Notes: generated by a model from the sequence alone, not told the origin. A stretch of 64,000 nucleotides of DNA from Dendrolimus kikuchii (GCA_019925095.2 CM034402.1:6025501-6089500), one strand, 5' to 3'. Numbered from the stretch's first letter, positions 12,111 through 23,541 are shown. Numbers and translations are program-made.

Positions 12111-12336
12111 GGAAATTCATTGCTATGACTATCTATGTAGATGTGCAAAACATAAGATAGGACTAAAAATTTTAAATATACATTCAAAATATTATAGTTA
12201 TTTAAACTAGTATAGAAACGTAAATATGACTGTCTGGAAGTTTATACGCAAAAGAAAATATTTGCTCTAAATTTAATTATCATCTTTATGTTTATACAAA
12301 ATTAAATATACTTAAAATATATTAAACTAACGGCCC

Positions 12337-12527
12337 GACGAGGTTTCACCCGCGCTCTGTCCCGCTCCCGTGGTATATAGCGTCATGTTATATAGCTTAT
12401 GACACTCCCTGTTAACGTAGCATTCGAACCGTAAAATAATTTTTAAAATTGGTTCAGTAGCTCCAGAGATTACCCCCTACAACGTCACAAACTCAAGAAA
12501 TTTACCTCTTTATAATATTAGTATAGA
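12337..12527 (-). mobile_element. Helitron-like element H3
   Basis: On the minus strand it starts TCTATACTAATATTATAAAG and ends with a GGGTGAAACC-centred hairpin and a mutated CTAG. It therefore has both the 5' TC and the 3' hairpin. The sister copy is at 23348-23541. Confidence 0.65.
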
Positions 12528-13079
12528 AGTATAGATAAATACTCTAGAACAAAATACCGGAATATGCATACATAATTTTGAAGTAAATTCAAATTGAAAA
12601 GTTTTTAATGTAACACAGTTCCACTGTAGAACATTTTTTTGAAGGTCATACATATAAATCTACTTATCTATAACAAATCGAGTTGGTAACGCATTAGGAC
12701 ATTATTAAGTGATCCGTCATCCAGTTGTCAAAAATAAAATAAATGCTTGGACAGCCATTGATTTTGATTTGTTTTTGTTTATTCGAAATGAGAACGATTT
12801 AGGTTCCGCGGCTAGTACGGCTAACAGATGGCGCTTGTCGAGCTGTTGTTTGTTAAAAGTTGAAGGTAATTTTGTTATTCCACTCCAGATTTATGTTATT
12901 TCGGAATTAATTTTCTTAATATTATATTATGCAGAAGTTTCGGGGAAAAATATACAAATTTGTGAGTTCTAAGCGGAAAAGTTTCAACGGCGCATATTTT
13001 TAGCCGACGGTGAAAGTATTAAGATTTGTAGATGAATACTGGTCGTTCTGCCTTTTTGTCTATGGAAGAGTTCCGAATA

Positions 13080-13570
13080 AGATTTTAATAATATTTTCTT
13101 AAGTCTTCGCAACTAGTATTCATAATAAATGCTACGTTTTAACCGTTTTAATAGCGGTAATTCCAGCATGTAACAGATACACTCTACATTAGTATAAGTT
13201 TAGTATTAAAATTAGAATAAATTAATATAATAAGTTATTCTTAAGGTACACCAAAACAGAAAAATGACTACATATAATGTCACATACACTAACAAAAACA
13301 AACAATAAGCGTGTACAGAGTCTCAAATTTTTCATAGAAATTAAGTATTAAAAAAGGGTACGGAACTCGAGTCTGTAGAGATATATATAATAATAAAAAA
13401 TAAAAAAAATCGCGGTAATTTACTTGACTTTTATTATTTCGACGTTTCGGCCACTTTTCAGTAGCCGTGATCACGGAAGACAAGATGTCAAGTGTCAATG
13501 AATATTGTTAAAGTTTTATTTAGCCTACCGCTCACCGCGAAAACTTTAACAATATTCAATGGCACTTAAG
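13080..13570. repeat. Repeat D with internal foldback
   Basis: Pieces CTACGTTTTAACCGTTTTAA, TTTCGACGTTTCGGCCACTT and a TGAATATTGTTAAAGTTTT inverted pair (13494-13560). Repeat D is also seen at 6605-6745, 32272-32310, 54030-54130, 57170-57255, 58310-58385 and 59570-59645. Nature unknown; no ORF. Confidence 0.5.
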
Positions 13571-13739
13571 AAAATATACAAACTGTCAATATCTTGTTTA
13601 TATTAAAGCAATATTTACATGTTTATAGAAAAATAACTGCACCGAGTAACGTCTACCCATCAGTTCCTGACAAAGAATCCAGTACCTACTTATTTAATTA
13701 CTAAGCAAAGACACGCTAAGAAATCAACAGAGAGGGCGC

Positions 13740-14309
13740 ATGCATCACGTTAATTAAGGCATAAAAGCTCACCGGAGCGCGATTTCAATTAGCACAGGCT
13801 TTTGTTATATCCCACTACGCTCATCCATTGTCACAGACGTGCAATCTCTCTGAATATTTTCATTCAACTACACTAATTATCTCAGCCCCGTTTAGACTAT
13901 ACGACCTCTGTGTCAGATGGAATTAAATTCGATTTCCCTCATGAACTTTTTGTTAATTGCTCTTGTTTGAGTGTGTGCAATCGGCCTTAGTCTTCCATGA
14001 TAGCTACCCCGTTGAACAGGGTGATGCACCACTAACGGATGTACTTTGGAGAGTGTACAGCTGGGCTCTTTGATCTGATCGAGACGTACTGATACGCGGC
14101 ACCGATATATAGTAGATATTCCGCCTATAAGAATGAAGCGCTTTGCGTCTAGCTTCATTACGCGGTCTGCAAAGGAGTGCAACTTATTGCTGGAATCTGT
14201 CTTTCCCAATACTTACAATCTGTATGAAGGTACCGTCTAGGTAAGCGTGGAACATCCTAGACCATATCATCGCTCCAGGCGAGATCATGGTGAAACGCGA
14301 ATTTATACA
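13740..14309. other. GC-richer unclassified stretch before the LTR-like copy
   Basis: On the minus strand 13913-14209 is open for 98 codons (KLDAKRFILIGGISTIYRCR, then SYHGRLRPIAHTQTRA). I do not recognise it. Its composition differs from the surrounding AT-rich DNA. It may be part of the same LTR element or another repeat. Confidence 0.3.
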
Positions 14310-14500
14310 ACTAAACAAAAATCACTGGCGAAGAGCTCATGGCTCAATCACCGTGGGAGCTAGGCTCGACCGCTGGAGAGGAGAGTACAAAATAAGACTA
14401 CGAGTAGTTGTATTCTCGATGTATTTACTTAATTCATTTAACATTAAACTTTAGACTATATATATAAAAACTTTAACTGCTACGTGATAATATGTAAAAC
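14310..14500 (+). repeat. LTR-like fragment, copy 1
   Basis: CACTGGCGAAGAGCTCATGG, then GTACAAAATAAGACTACGAG (TATA-like), TGTATTCTCG and CTACGTGAT. About 180 bp align with the reverse of 22235-22425. Promoter-like layout suggests a solo LTR; no partner LTR or internal region found. Confidence 0.45.
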
Positions 14501-14539
14501 TTCAAGATGTTTGTAGATTCGTTTCCGAAGGTTTTGTCT

Positions 14540-14858
14540 GTTTTTTTTAAATTGCAGGAGTTCAGAAGATAGGCAGACGGCCCACTTGATGGAAAGCGGT
14601 AACCATCGCCTATGGACATTTGCAACGTCAAAGGTGCTACAAATGCGCTGCTGCTCTCTTAAGGGAGACTGGAACCTGGTCACTAATGCCGGAACACAAC
14701 TCAAGGTTGTTATGGCGACAAACTTTAGATCAGGGGTGGTGGCAATCCAGTCGGGCAAATGCCCTACCACCTGACTGTGGGTTGTTTTGTCGCCTCTTAC
14801 GACAGGCCGCCCGGCCGCAGGAAATTGTATTCTTTCTCCTTTCCTGCACGGATAAAAC
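14540..14858 (-). mobile_element. SINE-like S1 copy
   Basis: Near-complete. Open frames of 60-140 codons across it on both strands are repeat shadows also seen in other S1 copies. Confidence 0.75.
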
Positions 14859-15297
14859 GGTCTGTATTCTATATTGGCATAATTTAGGCACGTACATGGA
14901 CTACTCCGTTTCAACCTTGCTAATTATGTAGTAATAAATTATTCCATGTACATGACGCCACAATGTACATCAAACAAGAGCGCCTCATGCCTAAATAGTA
15001 TATACGAAATTATTCCTGTTCCATTTTGTATTTATTAAATTTTCTACATACGAAGCATTTTTGGCCCTTTGGCCCTTTTGGCAAAAACTTCATCCATATG
15101 TTCGTCCGTCTGTCCCTCCGTGCTTTGACTATAAAATATTGTAGAAAACACATATATCTACTTTTTAGTTACTCTTGAAGTCGGTTTCTTTTTTGCTAGA
15201 TATTTCTATGTTTGAACGTAGTTTTATAGTTTTTTGTACATGATATGTTACACAATTGAGTGATGTAAAATTGTTTTTGGTAGATATGTGGGGCATT

Positions 15298-15369
15298 GTT
15301 AGAAGAATGGTTTAAAAAATATTACTGATGTATAAGCATCAATATTATTTTTTAAACCATTTTTCTAAC
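15298..15369. repeat. 72-bp hairpin
   Basis: GTTAGAAGAATGGTTTAAAA and the near complement ending TTTTTCTAAC form a stem of about 32 bp with loop TATAAG. No flanking duplication seen. Confidence 0.6.
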
Positions 15370-17268
15370 GTTGTTTATAGAAACGATTTCTCGTTTGTTT
15401 ATGTTTAAGTTTGCTTCCAAATTCGTGAAAATTGTGCATGTCAGTCTCTAACCTTTGATTTGACGAGGTAGAAAGTTAACTAAAATTAAGTTAAACAAAA
15501 TCTATTACAGTTTTTGACTTGGGAGTATTTTTGACTAAATGCTTTCATTGGTCCTATAGTCAAACAATAAATGTGATCGGTCACCCCTACAAAACCATCC
15601 ATTATGCGTAGACTGATACGCATTTGGCAACCTTTTAATAAATAACTTCAAGAAAGCTGTAACAAAGGAGACCCTGATGCCAATAAAACAGTTTATGTTC
15701 AATAAAAGTTTGTGAACAAAGCTTTTTATTAATTACTTATGGGGTTTGCATAGATGAAAACAAAGAGAAATATGAAAATATCAATCCTCTGACCTTGTTT
15801 ACACTTTATAGATACCGTATATCACACCAATATGAATTTTATTTTTATAACGAAATTGTTTTTCATGTCGCGACGCTCTCATATCTTTAGATCCATATAG
15901 AAAATTCTTTTTTGTTCACCACATACACATAAAGTAAATTATTCATACTACAGCAACTATTTTAAATAGAAATACTATACACACATACAAATACACACAC
16001 ACACAGGCGTACGCATACACACCACAGACACACACTCATATCGCTGCGATTCGATAATTAAACGTAACCCATTTATGTGTTCTCGATGTTTATTTATACA
16101 ATTAAATGCATAATAACTTTTATAATAGCGAGGGAAATTTCAAAAACATTTTAGTGTCTAAATTACCACAAAAACTGTTCTTCTGAAAAACTACATTTTC
16201 CACGTATGTCACTGTCAAATTAAAGCAGCGATGTATTATGTATGTTGTTTTGTATCTTTCTAATTTCCTAATATAATACTGTACAAATGTGGTTTATTGC
16301 AATAGTTATATATAACATAAATAAATGTAACGACATTATAAATTGATATATTATAAATTGCCTATGTAGTGTACGTCCGAAAGGATAAAGTGTAAAAATA
16401 AACATATTTTCTTTGTATGATTATATGACATTGTATGCAATAAATAATATAAAAAAAATACATTTTTTAACTCGTGAAATGTTCTAAAAACGTACTTAAC
16501 AAAATAGTGCTACAGGTGATATTTCCGTAGATTTTAACGTTATTTATTATTTCAAATATACTAAATCTGTCAAAAGGTCATTTTAAATTTTGACCAGTTT
16601 GACCAAAAACATCAAAAAGCGAAACAAGACTGTCTAGTTGTGAAGAGCTGTTCATAGTTACGTCATTTTCTGATTTCACTCCAAATTTACTTCTTCTACT
16701 ATGTAAAGTATATTTAATATTAATGGCTGCTAGAGAAATTTGGATAGAGTAAATTGCTTAAGCATAAAATTACAAATTAAATAAATCTCTTTAACTTACA
16801 AAGTGTCGTAAACGGCGAGATTTCCAAACTACTTTAAGATGCCATATTTTAATGAAACACTTAACTAAGTCAATAGAAGCATTAAAAGTTGTTTGAAATG
16901 AGTTATAGGTATGTTTGTTCCAGTTGATTTGTTAACAAATTTAACTTTTGGCCTTGTTTCTGTCCTTGAATTTCTCTGTTTCCTCTTTTTGCATGGTAGA
17001 AACACATTACGGATTTTATCAAGTGAGGAAAATTGTAATAAATTGCTATGGGTAATAAATAGGATTAGAAAAGGTCTTAAACGTAACAAAATTATGTGGT
17101 ATGAAATAAAATGTAATATAATTACTAATTACTTCGATTAGTTATTCAGATTTAATCTATGAATATAAAGTAAGAATGTATAAAGAAAACTTCCCATAGT
17201 TATAGAAGTTTGCTGCCTCATTTCACATTGTGCATGAGATGAATATGTGTAGTTTCTTTCTTTCTTCT
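15370..17268. other. No recognised feature
   Basis: AT-rich, with a CA-rich patch near 15980-16040. Overlapping open frames near 16865-17141 on both strands show no family features. Confidence 0.5.
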
Positions 17269-17433
17269 GCATTCCAACTCGGTAGCCAGGCCACACATTA
17301 TCTTTTTTAAATTTATAAACCTGATATTGTAAATGTCAGTGTCAAAATATAGTGAGAAGAGGTAGTCCATGAATAAACGATGTAAGACTGTTCTAAGGAA
17401 GTTTGTTTTGCTTTTCTTCAAACAAAACCCACA
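17269..17433 (+). repeat. 5' LTR of the Gypsy-type element
   Basis: This 165-bp direct repeat of 20938-21102 has 2 mismatches (A/T in the CCTGATATTG stretch and C/T in GTAGTCCATG). It contains an AATAAA and ends CCCACA. The 5' limit given is where similarity between copies starts, and the real LTR may begin further upstream. Confidence 0.85.
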
Positions 17434-17439
17434 ACTTTA

Positions 17440-17457
17440 TGGGGGCTCGTCCGGGAT
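17440..17457 (+). other. Primer-binding site, tRNA-Pro type
   Basis: TGGGGGCTCGTCCGGGAT, six bases after the 5' LTR, is complementary to the 3' end of tRNA-Pro. It is the same primer site used by murine gammaretroviruses. Its position between LTR and Gag fits a minus-strand primer site. Confidence 0.85.
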
Positions 17458-17723
17458 CGTGCCAGGATCATACCAGGATCATGTAAGAATCCTGCGAAGC
17501 ATTGTTTTAACGTGAGTTTTGATCTGATGATTACGAAACAACCTCGAAATTAAAATTGAAGACGAGTCATTGTGTGCTGTTTTACCGACACTAATTTGCA
17601 TAATGATACCAGCGCATAAAATTTCCCAGAATTTGGAATAAAGACTATTATTTTTCTTTTATGAAGACGTTTTATGAATTGGTTATTTTTTACGACTGAA
17701 AGACTTACAACCAATCATACAAG

Positions 17724-20687
17724 ATGCCACCGAAGAAAAATAAAGATATCGAAGACTCAGATAGTAATTGTTCAGAAGCTGGTTACAGAGTACGAATTTC
17801 ATTTAGCGACTTGGAAAAATCAATGACACCGTTCACAGGCGATGATACCTACCCTATTACGAATTGGCTGACCGATTTTAATGACACTGCAAATTTAATG
17901 GAATGGAATAATCTTGAAAAACTTATTTACGCGAAGAGACTGCTTTCAGGTACAGCTAAATTATTTTTACGATCGCTAGGCTCTATTACGTCATGGGATA
18001 CATTAAAAGAATCTTTATTAGAAGAATTTGGTTCGAAATTAAATAGTGCTAGCATTCACAAGAAATTAGCATCACGCAAAATGAAACCGGATGAGACATA
18101 TCAACAGTATTTTTTACATATGAAAGAACTGGCGTTGCATGGAAATTTAGAAGATGAGGCACTTATTGAATATGTTATTGATGGAATTCGTGATTCTGAA
18201 ATAAATAAGGCCATTCTTTACGGAGCCACTGATATCAAACAATTTAGAAAGAAACTTGAAGTATATGCACAGATTAAAGAACACAAGATGCAACAAAGAC
18301 CTATTCAGATGACAACCGGACGTAAAAATCATACCATCAAAAGATGCTACAATTGTGGTGAAACTGATCACCAATCACCAGCTTGTACTAAAGGTATAAA
18401 ATGCTTCAAATGTAATGGATATGGACATAAGTCAAAAGAATGCCAAAGTTCTACAAATAAGACACTGAAAATTCAAGATGAGAAAGTTAGTACAGATGTT
18501 GTTAAGCCATATAAAGAAGCGAAAATTAACGGAGTTACAGTTAAAACCTTTATTGATACTGGAAGCGATGCGAATTTAATTTGTGAGAGTTATTACAAAC
18601 AAAATTTTCCCGAGAATAATGATTATAATATTAAAGATACTCTCAAATTATCAGGAATAGCCGAGTACGAAGTTTGCACGAAGGGATCTTTTATGGCAAA
18701 AGTTGAAATCGACAACGTTCATTTTGAAACCTTGATGCATGTTATCGACGATGATGTAATACCTGTTAATGTCATACTTGGAAACCCGATATTAAAAGAC
18801 GTTGAAATTATTTTCTCTGCCGACGGGATCTCTGTAAAAAGAATATTACACCTTACACAAATTAATGACTACGAAGAAGAATTTGATGAGAAATATGATA
18901 TCAAGAAGCTGAAATATAAAGACAAGATTAAACATTTATTGGATAATTACGATAACTTGAAGACTAGAAAGAAGGAATCAAATGTTAAATTGAAAATCAT
19001 ACTTACTGATGAAGATCCTATATACCAGACTCCACGAAGGCTGTCACCTCTAGAAAAGGACATAGTTAATAAACAGATACAAGGATGGTTAGATCAAGAA
19101 GTAATTAAACCTAGTAAATCGGAATATGCAAGCCCTATCGTGTTAGCGAAAAAGAAAAATGGAAGCTACAGATTATGTATAGATTTTAGAAAGCTAAATA
19201 AGAAGATTATAAAGGAAAGATATCCACTTCCACTCATCGAGGATCAAGTAGACAAATTGAAAGAAGCAATACTATTTACATCACTTGACTTGAAGAATGG
19301 TTTTTTACATGTTGATGTCTGCGAGGATAGTCAAAAATACACTTCATTTGTTACTCCACAAGGGCAATATGAATTTAAGAAAATGCCGTTTGGTTTATGC
19401 ACCGCACCATCTGTATTCCAACGCTTTATCAATGATATCTTTCAAGATTTAATGTCAGAGGGCACTGTTCTTGCCTATTTAGATGATTTGATTATACCAT
19501 CTAGGACAGAAGAAGAAGGATTTGTTAAACTAGAGAAAGTACTTCGAAAAGCTGAAGAGTTTGGCTTACAATTTAATTGGGCGAAATGTCATTTCTTACA
19601 GAACGAGATAAATTATTTAGGTTACATAATTCGTGATAATCAGATAAGACCTTCCAAGGAAAAGATACATGCTGTTGCAAAATTTAAAAAGCCTCATAAT
19701 ATCAAATCATTACGATCATTTTTAGGACTGACTGGCTATTTTAGAAAATTTGTTAAGAACTACTCAATAATAGCAAAGCCACTAACAGAATTATTGAAGA
19801 CTAATGTTATGTTTAACTTTGATCTAAAGTGTGAGAGAGCTTTCGAAGAATTGAAACATATTTTATGTTCCTCACCAGTTTTACGAATTTACAACCCTAA
19901 TTTTGAGACAGAGTTACATACAGACGCAAGTATAGACGGATATGGAGCTGTTTTATTGCAAAGGAATCCACAAGACAATCAGCTACACCCTGTTCACTAT
20001 ATGAGCAAAAAGACTACTCCTGCTGAGAAGAAATACCATAGTTACTACTTAGAAATTTTAGCTATTGTAGAAGCTGTCAAGAAATACAGAGTTTACTTAC
20101 TTGGAGTCCGCTTTAAAATTGTGACTGACTGCTCAGCCCTAACTATGACGTTACAGAAAAAAGACTTACCTCCCAGAGTTGCTCGATGGGCACTCCTTCT
20201 TGAAGAATTTGACTATAAGATAGAACACCGATCTGGAACCCAAATGAGACACGTAGACGCTTTGAGCAGAAATCCTGTTAGTCTAATACTTACCGAAACT
20301 ACAGCACGTCTGAAGAGAGCTCAAGATGATGACCTGAAGATAAAACTATTAAAGAAAATTTTAGAAAAAGAGTCATATGAAAATTTTATTCTGGAGAATG
20401 GAGTTTTATGTAAAGCTAAAGACGGAACTAAACTGATTGTTGTGCCTAAAAAGATGCAGAATGAAATAATAAGAAAATGTCATGAAAAGGGTCATTTTGG
20501 AATTTTGAAAACTGAGGAATTAATTAATAGAGATTACTACATAGATAATTGTAAAGAAAAATTTGAAGATCAACGATTAGAACTTATAGAAAGGCGAGGC
20601 AAAATATTCAGAAAATTCAGGAAGAAAATAGGAAAGTTTATAACAAAAAGAGAACACAAGCTATACAATACGAAATTGGAGATTTAG
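17724..20687 (+). CDS. Gag-Pol of the Gypsy-type element, truncated in integrase
   Basis: A 987-residue frame from ATG. Residues 1-200 resemble a Gag capsid-like region. Two CCHC zinc knuckles follow at about 207-240. A retropepsin motif FIDTGS lies near 276-281, RT with LDLKNGF near 521 and YLDD near 583, RNase H with TDAS near 732, and the end of RNase H at HVDALSR near 843. The integrase zinc domain begins (CHEKGHFG near 919) but its second Cys pair and the whole DDE core are absent. The frame then jumps to the integrase C-terminal region and ends in a shifted frame. RT and RNase H look intact. Integration would need help in trans. Confidence 0.9.
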   Translation: MPPKKNKDIEDSDSNCSEAGYRVRISFSDLEKSMTPFTGDDTYPITNWLTDFNDTANLMEWNNLEKLIYAKRLLSGTAKLFLRSLGSITSWDTLKESLLEEFGSKLNSASIHKKLASRKMKPDETYQQYFLHMKELALHGNLEDEALIEYVIDGIRDSEINKAILYGATDIKQFRKKLEVYAQIKEHKMQQRPIQMTTGRKNHTIKRCYNCGETDHQSPACTKGIKCFKCNGYGHKSKECQSSTNKTLKIQDEKVSTDVVKPYKEAKINGVTVKTFIDTGSDANLICESYYKQNFPENNDYNIKDTLKLSGIAEYEVCTKGSFMAKVEIDNVHFETLMHVIDDDVIPVNVILGNPILKDVEIIFSADGISVKRILHLTQINDYEEEFDEKYDIKKLKYKDKIKHLLDNYDNLKTRKKESNVKLKIILTDEDPIYQTPRRLSPLEKDIVNKQIQGWLDQEVIKPSKSEYASPIVLAKKKNGSYRLCIDFRKLNKKIIKERYPLPLIEDQVDKLKEAILFTSLDLKNGFLHVDVCEDSQKYTSFVTPQGQYEFKKMPFGLCTAPSVFQRFINDIFQDLMSEGTVLAYLDDLIIPSRTEEEGFVKLEKVLRKAEEFGLQFNWAKCHFLQNEINYLGYIIRDNQIRPSKEKIHAVAKFKKPHNIKSLRSFLGLTGYFRKFVKNYSIIAKPLTELLKTNVMFNFDLKCERAFEELKHILCSSPVLRIYNPNFETELHTDASIDGYGAVLLQRNPQDNQLHPVHYMSKKTTPAEKKYHSYYLEILAIVEAVKKYRVYLLGVRFKIVTDCSALTMTLQKKDLPPRVARWALLLEEFDYKIEHRSGTQMRHVDALSRNPVSLILTETTARLKRAQDDDLKIKLLKKILEKESYENFILENGVLCKAKDGTKLIVVPKKMQNEIIRKCHEKGHFGILKTEELINRDYYIDNCKEKFEDQRLELIERRGKIFRKFRKKIGKFITKREHKLYNTKLEI

Positions 20688-20908
20688 TTGCGATTAAGAG
20701 AACACAATTTGTACAAGGATATAAGTTAAACCCGAAATATTTAGGACCATATAAAATTATAGAGAAGAAGAAAAATGACAGATACGTTGTAAGGAAAATT
20801 GGCAATGGCGAAGGACCTATGAATACCACCAGTTCAGCAGATTTGATGAAACCCTGGTCCAATGGCGATGAAGATGAAGTATCACATTCATCTGGGTCAG
20901 ATGAATAA
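20603..20908 (+). pseudogene. Integrase C-terminal tail, frameshifted from Gag-Pol
   Basis: In the frame starting at 20603 the translation contains EIGDLVAIKR, LNPKYLGPYKI and YVVRKIG, typical of the C-terminal DNA-binding region of Gypsy integrases. It stops at 20906-20908. The main frame leaves this reading by a frameshift around 20590-20605. It is therefore a broken remnant. The DDE core that should come before it is deleted. Confidence 0.75.
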
Positions 20909-20937
20909 TGCAGGATAGCCGTGTGGGATTCGAAGAC

Positions 20938-21098
20938 GCATTCCAACTCGGTAGCCAGGCCACACATTATCTTTTTTAAATTTATAAACCTGTTATTGTA
21001 AATGTCAGTGTCAAAATATAGTGAGAAGAGGTAGTCTATGAATAAACGATGTAAGACTGTTCTAAGGAAGTTTGTTTTGCTTTTCTTCAAACAAAACC

Positions 21099-21102
<4 letters not shown>
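20938..21102 (+). repeat. 3' LTR of the Gypsy-type element
   Basis: Second copy of the 165-bp terminal repeat. It follows the integrase remnant by 29 bp and ends CCCACA directly before a TA dinucleotide tract. Confidence 0.85.
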
Positions 21103-21136
<34 letters not shown>

Positions 21137-21255
21137 TATAATTATATATATTGTTAAATTACAATGAGTTGATAATTACGGAAATCTTCGTGATGAAACC
21201 TGCAGAAGTAGCAGTGAGAAATTTATGTGCTGATATTATGGATGACTAATTGCAG

Positions 21256-21387
21256 AAGGTGATGTTAGGAGCCTTAAGAACAGACGAGCGTGCATGACAA
21301 GAGTTATGAATGTGAAAGAAGCAAGTCGCTCTGTTGTTCGTGCCTACCCTGCAAGGGAACTGGCGTGAAGTTATGTATGTATTTATG
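21256..21387 (+). mobile_element. L1t LINE tail
   Basis: AAGGTGATGTTAGGAGCC to the TATG/TATT tail, flanked by a 9-bp duplication TAATTGCAG (21247-21255 and 21388-21396). Confidence 0.8.
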
Positions 21388-21396
21388 TAATTGCAG

Positions 21397-22234
21397 GCAA
21401 CTCTAGGGTTGATGATATTAACATCCAAATCAAACAAAATGAGAATGCCTATTTCTTATTTGATAACGTAATAAAAACAAAAGATAATAAGAATATCGTC
21501 TATAAGTCTTCCTTTACTGTAATAAACTACATGATGATAGTTTATAAATTGACTATAAGGGACAGTAATAAGTGTTTGAGTAATAATTAACTCGGGATAC
21601 TACAAATTTAAATATATGAGATGTTTCACTGAATCACATCCTATGTACAAACGTACTACTGACAACCCCGTTTAAGATTAAATTGATAATCGTTGGATTA
21701 TTTTAAGTACAAGTTATAACTTGCTCCTGAGAGCAACTAAACTGAGAGCTATTAAGTACTTAAGTTTTGACGACCCATATCCTTCTAAAACTATGTGTAC
21801 GTTAAAACTGAAATGTCGCTCCTGGGCGAGATTTCGTCTCTAAACATTGACGAGACAATGGATACAATAAAAATTAAATTCAAAGTAAACTTTAAATTAC
21901 AAATATTAATTATATATCAAAAATAAAACTAGAACATTAGTTATAATACCTAATTTTAATTTAAGTAGATATTATATTAAATACGCCATAAAAATGATCT
22001 GTGTATAAGCTAAAGTAACTTAAAGAAATATAATATATTTAATTGTTTTTTTCTTGCGTCACGTTTCATCCACCAATTTAAAGACTATCGTTAATACATG
22101 ACCATGATGTTATGTAAATACAGATACATGATATCGCTGTTAGAGCTGCCGATAAGATTGGGCATTTGTCTAAATCATCAAAAATGACCAATCTCATAAA
22201 TGTGTACATTTTTTATTTAATATTATTAGAATAC
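21397..22234. other. No recognised feature
   Basis: AT-rich DNA without coding or repeat signal that I can support. The same holds for 2700-3200, 3665-4290, 4950-5335, 9680-10160, 11400-12000, 12530-13075, 22445-23345, 25035-25865, 26250-27220 and 27835-28315. Confidence 0.5.
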
Positions 22235-22440
22235 TGGTGTGAACATCACGTAAAGTTAAGCTTTCTGTATATACAGTCTAAGTTAAATTAAGAATAATCA
22301 AGCGAGTAAATAATACCGAGAGTACAACAATTCGTCGTCTTATTTTATACTTCTCTCTCGGGCCATTGAGCCATCGGCTCTCGCCAGTGTTGCGTCACTC
22401 CATCCAACAGAGTAACCATCATCGACGCACCACACAAAAT
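22235..22440 (-). repeat. LTR-like fragment, copy 2
   Basis: Minus strand: CACTGGCGAGAGCCGATGG, GTATAAAATAAGACGACG, TGTACTCTCGG, TTTACGTGAT. Second member of the family at 14310-14500. Confidence 0.45.
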
Positions 22441-23347
22441 AAATTAACCCCCACAGTTTTCTATTACCTTATGTTTTCGCTTTTCTACAAGTCATACGAC
22501 GTTAACGTTCCAGAAAGTTTCATCATCTCTTTCATCTGAGAATATGTTTTAATTTCAATTTAATACACATCAACCACTATATAGTTTACGAATGATTCTA
22601 GAATGTTAACTACTATAGCAACCATGTGAACTATTTAGATGTCACTGAGGCTTGACCTCAACTACTTAAATTAATTTAATATCAACTTTCAAGTTATTTT
22701 CTAAATTAACATAAACCCCTTTAATTATTGATTATGATCACCTATCGTATTAATAAAAAAAATAACCAACTAAAAAGAAATGTATATTTCCAAGCGCCAA
22801 TAAATTTCGTAATTACCAAATATATATAATAAAATCAATAGTACAATGAACGTAGTGATAAAATAATAATGACAACATTCGCTACGGTCTAAGAGCCGGC
22901 CAAATTCTATTGTACGAGCATAAATATTTGATGTCGTTTGATTATTTCACTTTGGTCTTTTTTCTATATCCAAGGAATTTTCTCTTTAACAGAAATTCTT
23001 TTATCTCCAAGCATTTAGAAAGGAAATATAAAAGTTGTTTACCTTGGTACTTTTAAATACACATAACTGGCTTACGCGCTTCCCTTACATTTTTAATGAG
23101 GATTTATTATGACGAGTACTTTTTTGAGATAAATTCATTTCAACGTTTTCGTTTGTGATGTTTAATAAAATATACTGTCGAGTTTTCATAAAATTGGTTT
23201 ACTTACATAATCAATTTGGTTCTTTGACATTCGCTCTTCAAATATTGTTCATTAGTCAAAGCGTTTAAAAAGTGAAAGTAAAAAACAGATTTAAAAAAGG
23301 TTTTTCTGTAGATTCGTTTAAAATTACCAATCACATTAATCGGTATA

Positions 23348-23541
23348 CTAGCGGCCCGGCGCGGTTTCACCCGCGCTCTGTCCCGCTCTCTTGGTATATA
23401 GCGTCATGTTATATAGTCTATGACACTCCCTGTTAACGTAGCTTTCCAACAGTAAAAGAATTTTTAAAATCGGTTTAGTAGATCCAGAGATTACCCCCTA
23501 CAGCGTCACAAACTCACAAACTTTACCTGTTTATAATATTT
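23348..23541 (-). mobile_element. Helitron-like element H3, second copy
   Basis: Left edge CTAG followed by CGGCCCGGCGCGGTTTCACC; on the minus strand this is a GCGCGG/CCGCGC hairpin just before CTAG and T. Confidence 0.65.

Larger units (their letters stand above)
17269..21102 (+). mobile_element. Ty3/Gypsy-type LTR retrotransposon, integrase-deleted
   Basis: The element has direct terminal repeats (17269-17433 and 20938-21102), a primer-binding site at 17440, and one long Gag-Pol frame. The domain order Gag, protease, RT, RNase H, integrase is the Ty3/Gypsy order. No env frame is present. The span is only 3.8 kb because most of the integrase is missing. The sequences before the two LTR copies differ, so the true LTR start and a target-site duplication could not be fixed. 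The 3' LTR abuts a TA repeat. The two LTR copies differ at only 2 of 165 positions, which suggests recent insertion. Confidence 0.9.

Noticed and set aside
16865..17141. Overlapping 74- and 76-codon frames on opposite strands
   Set aside because: No motifs; overlap and composition suggest chance.
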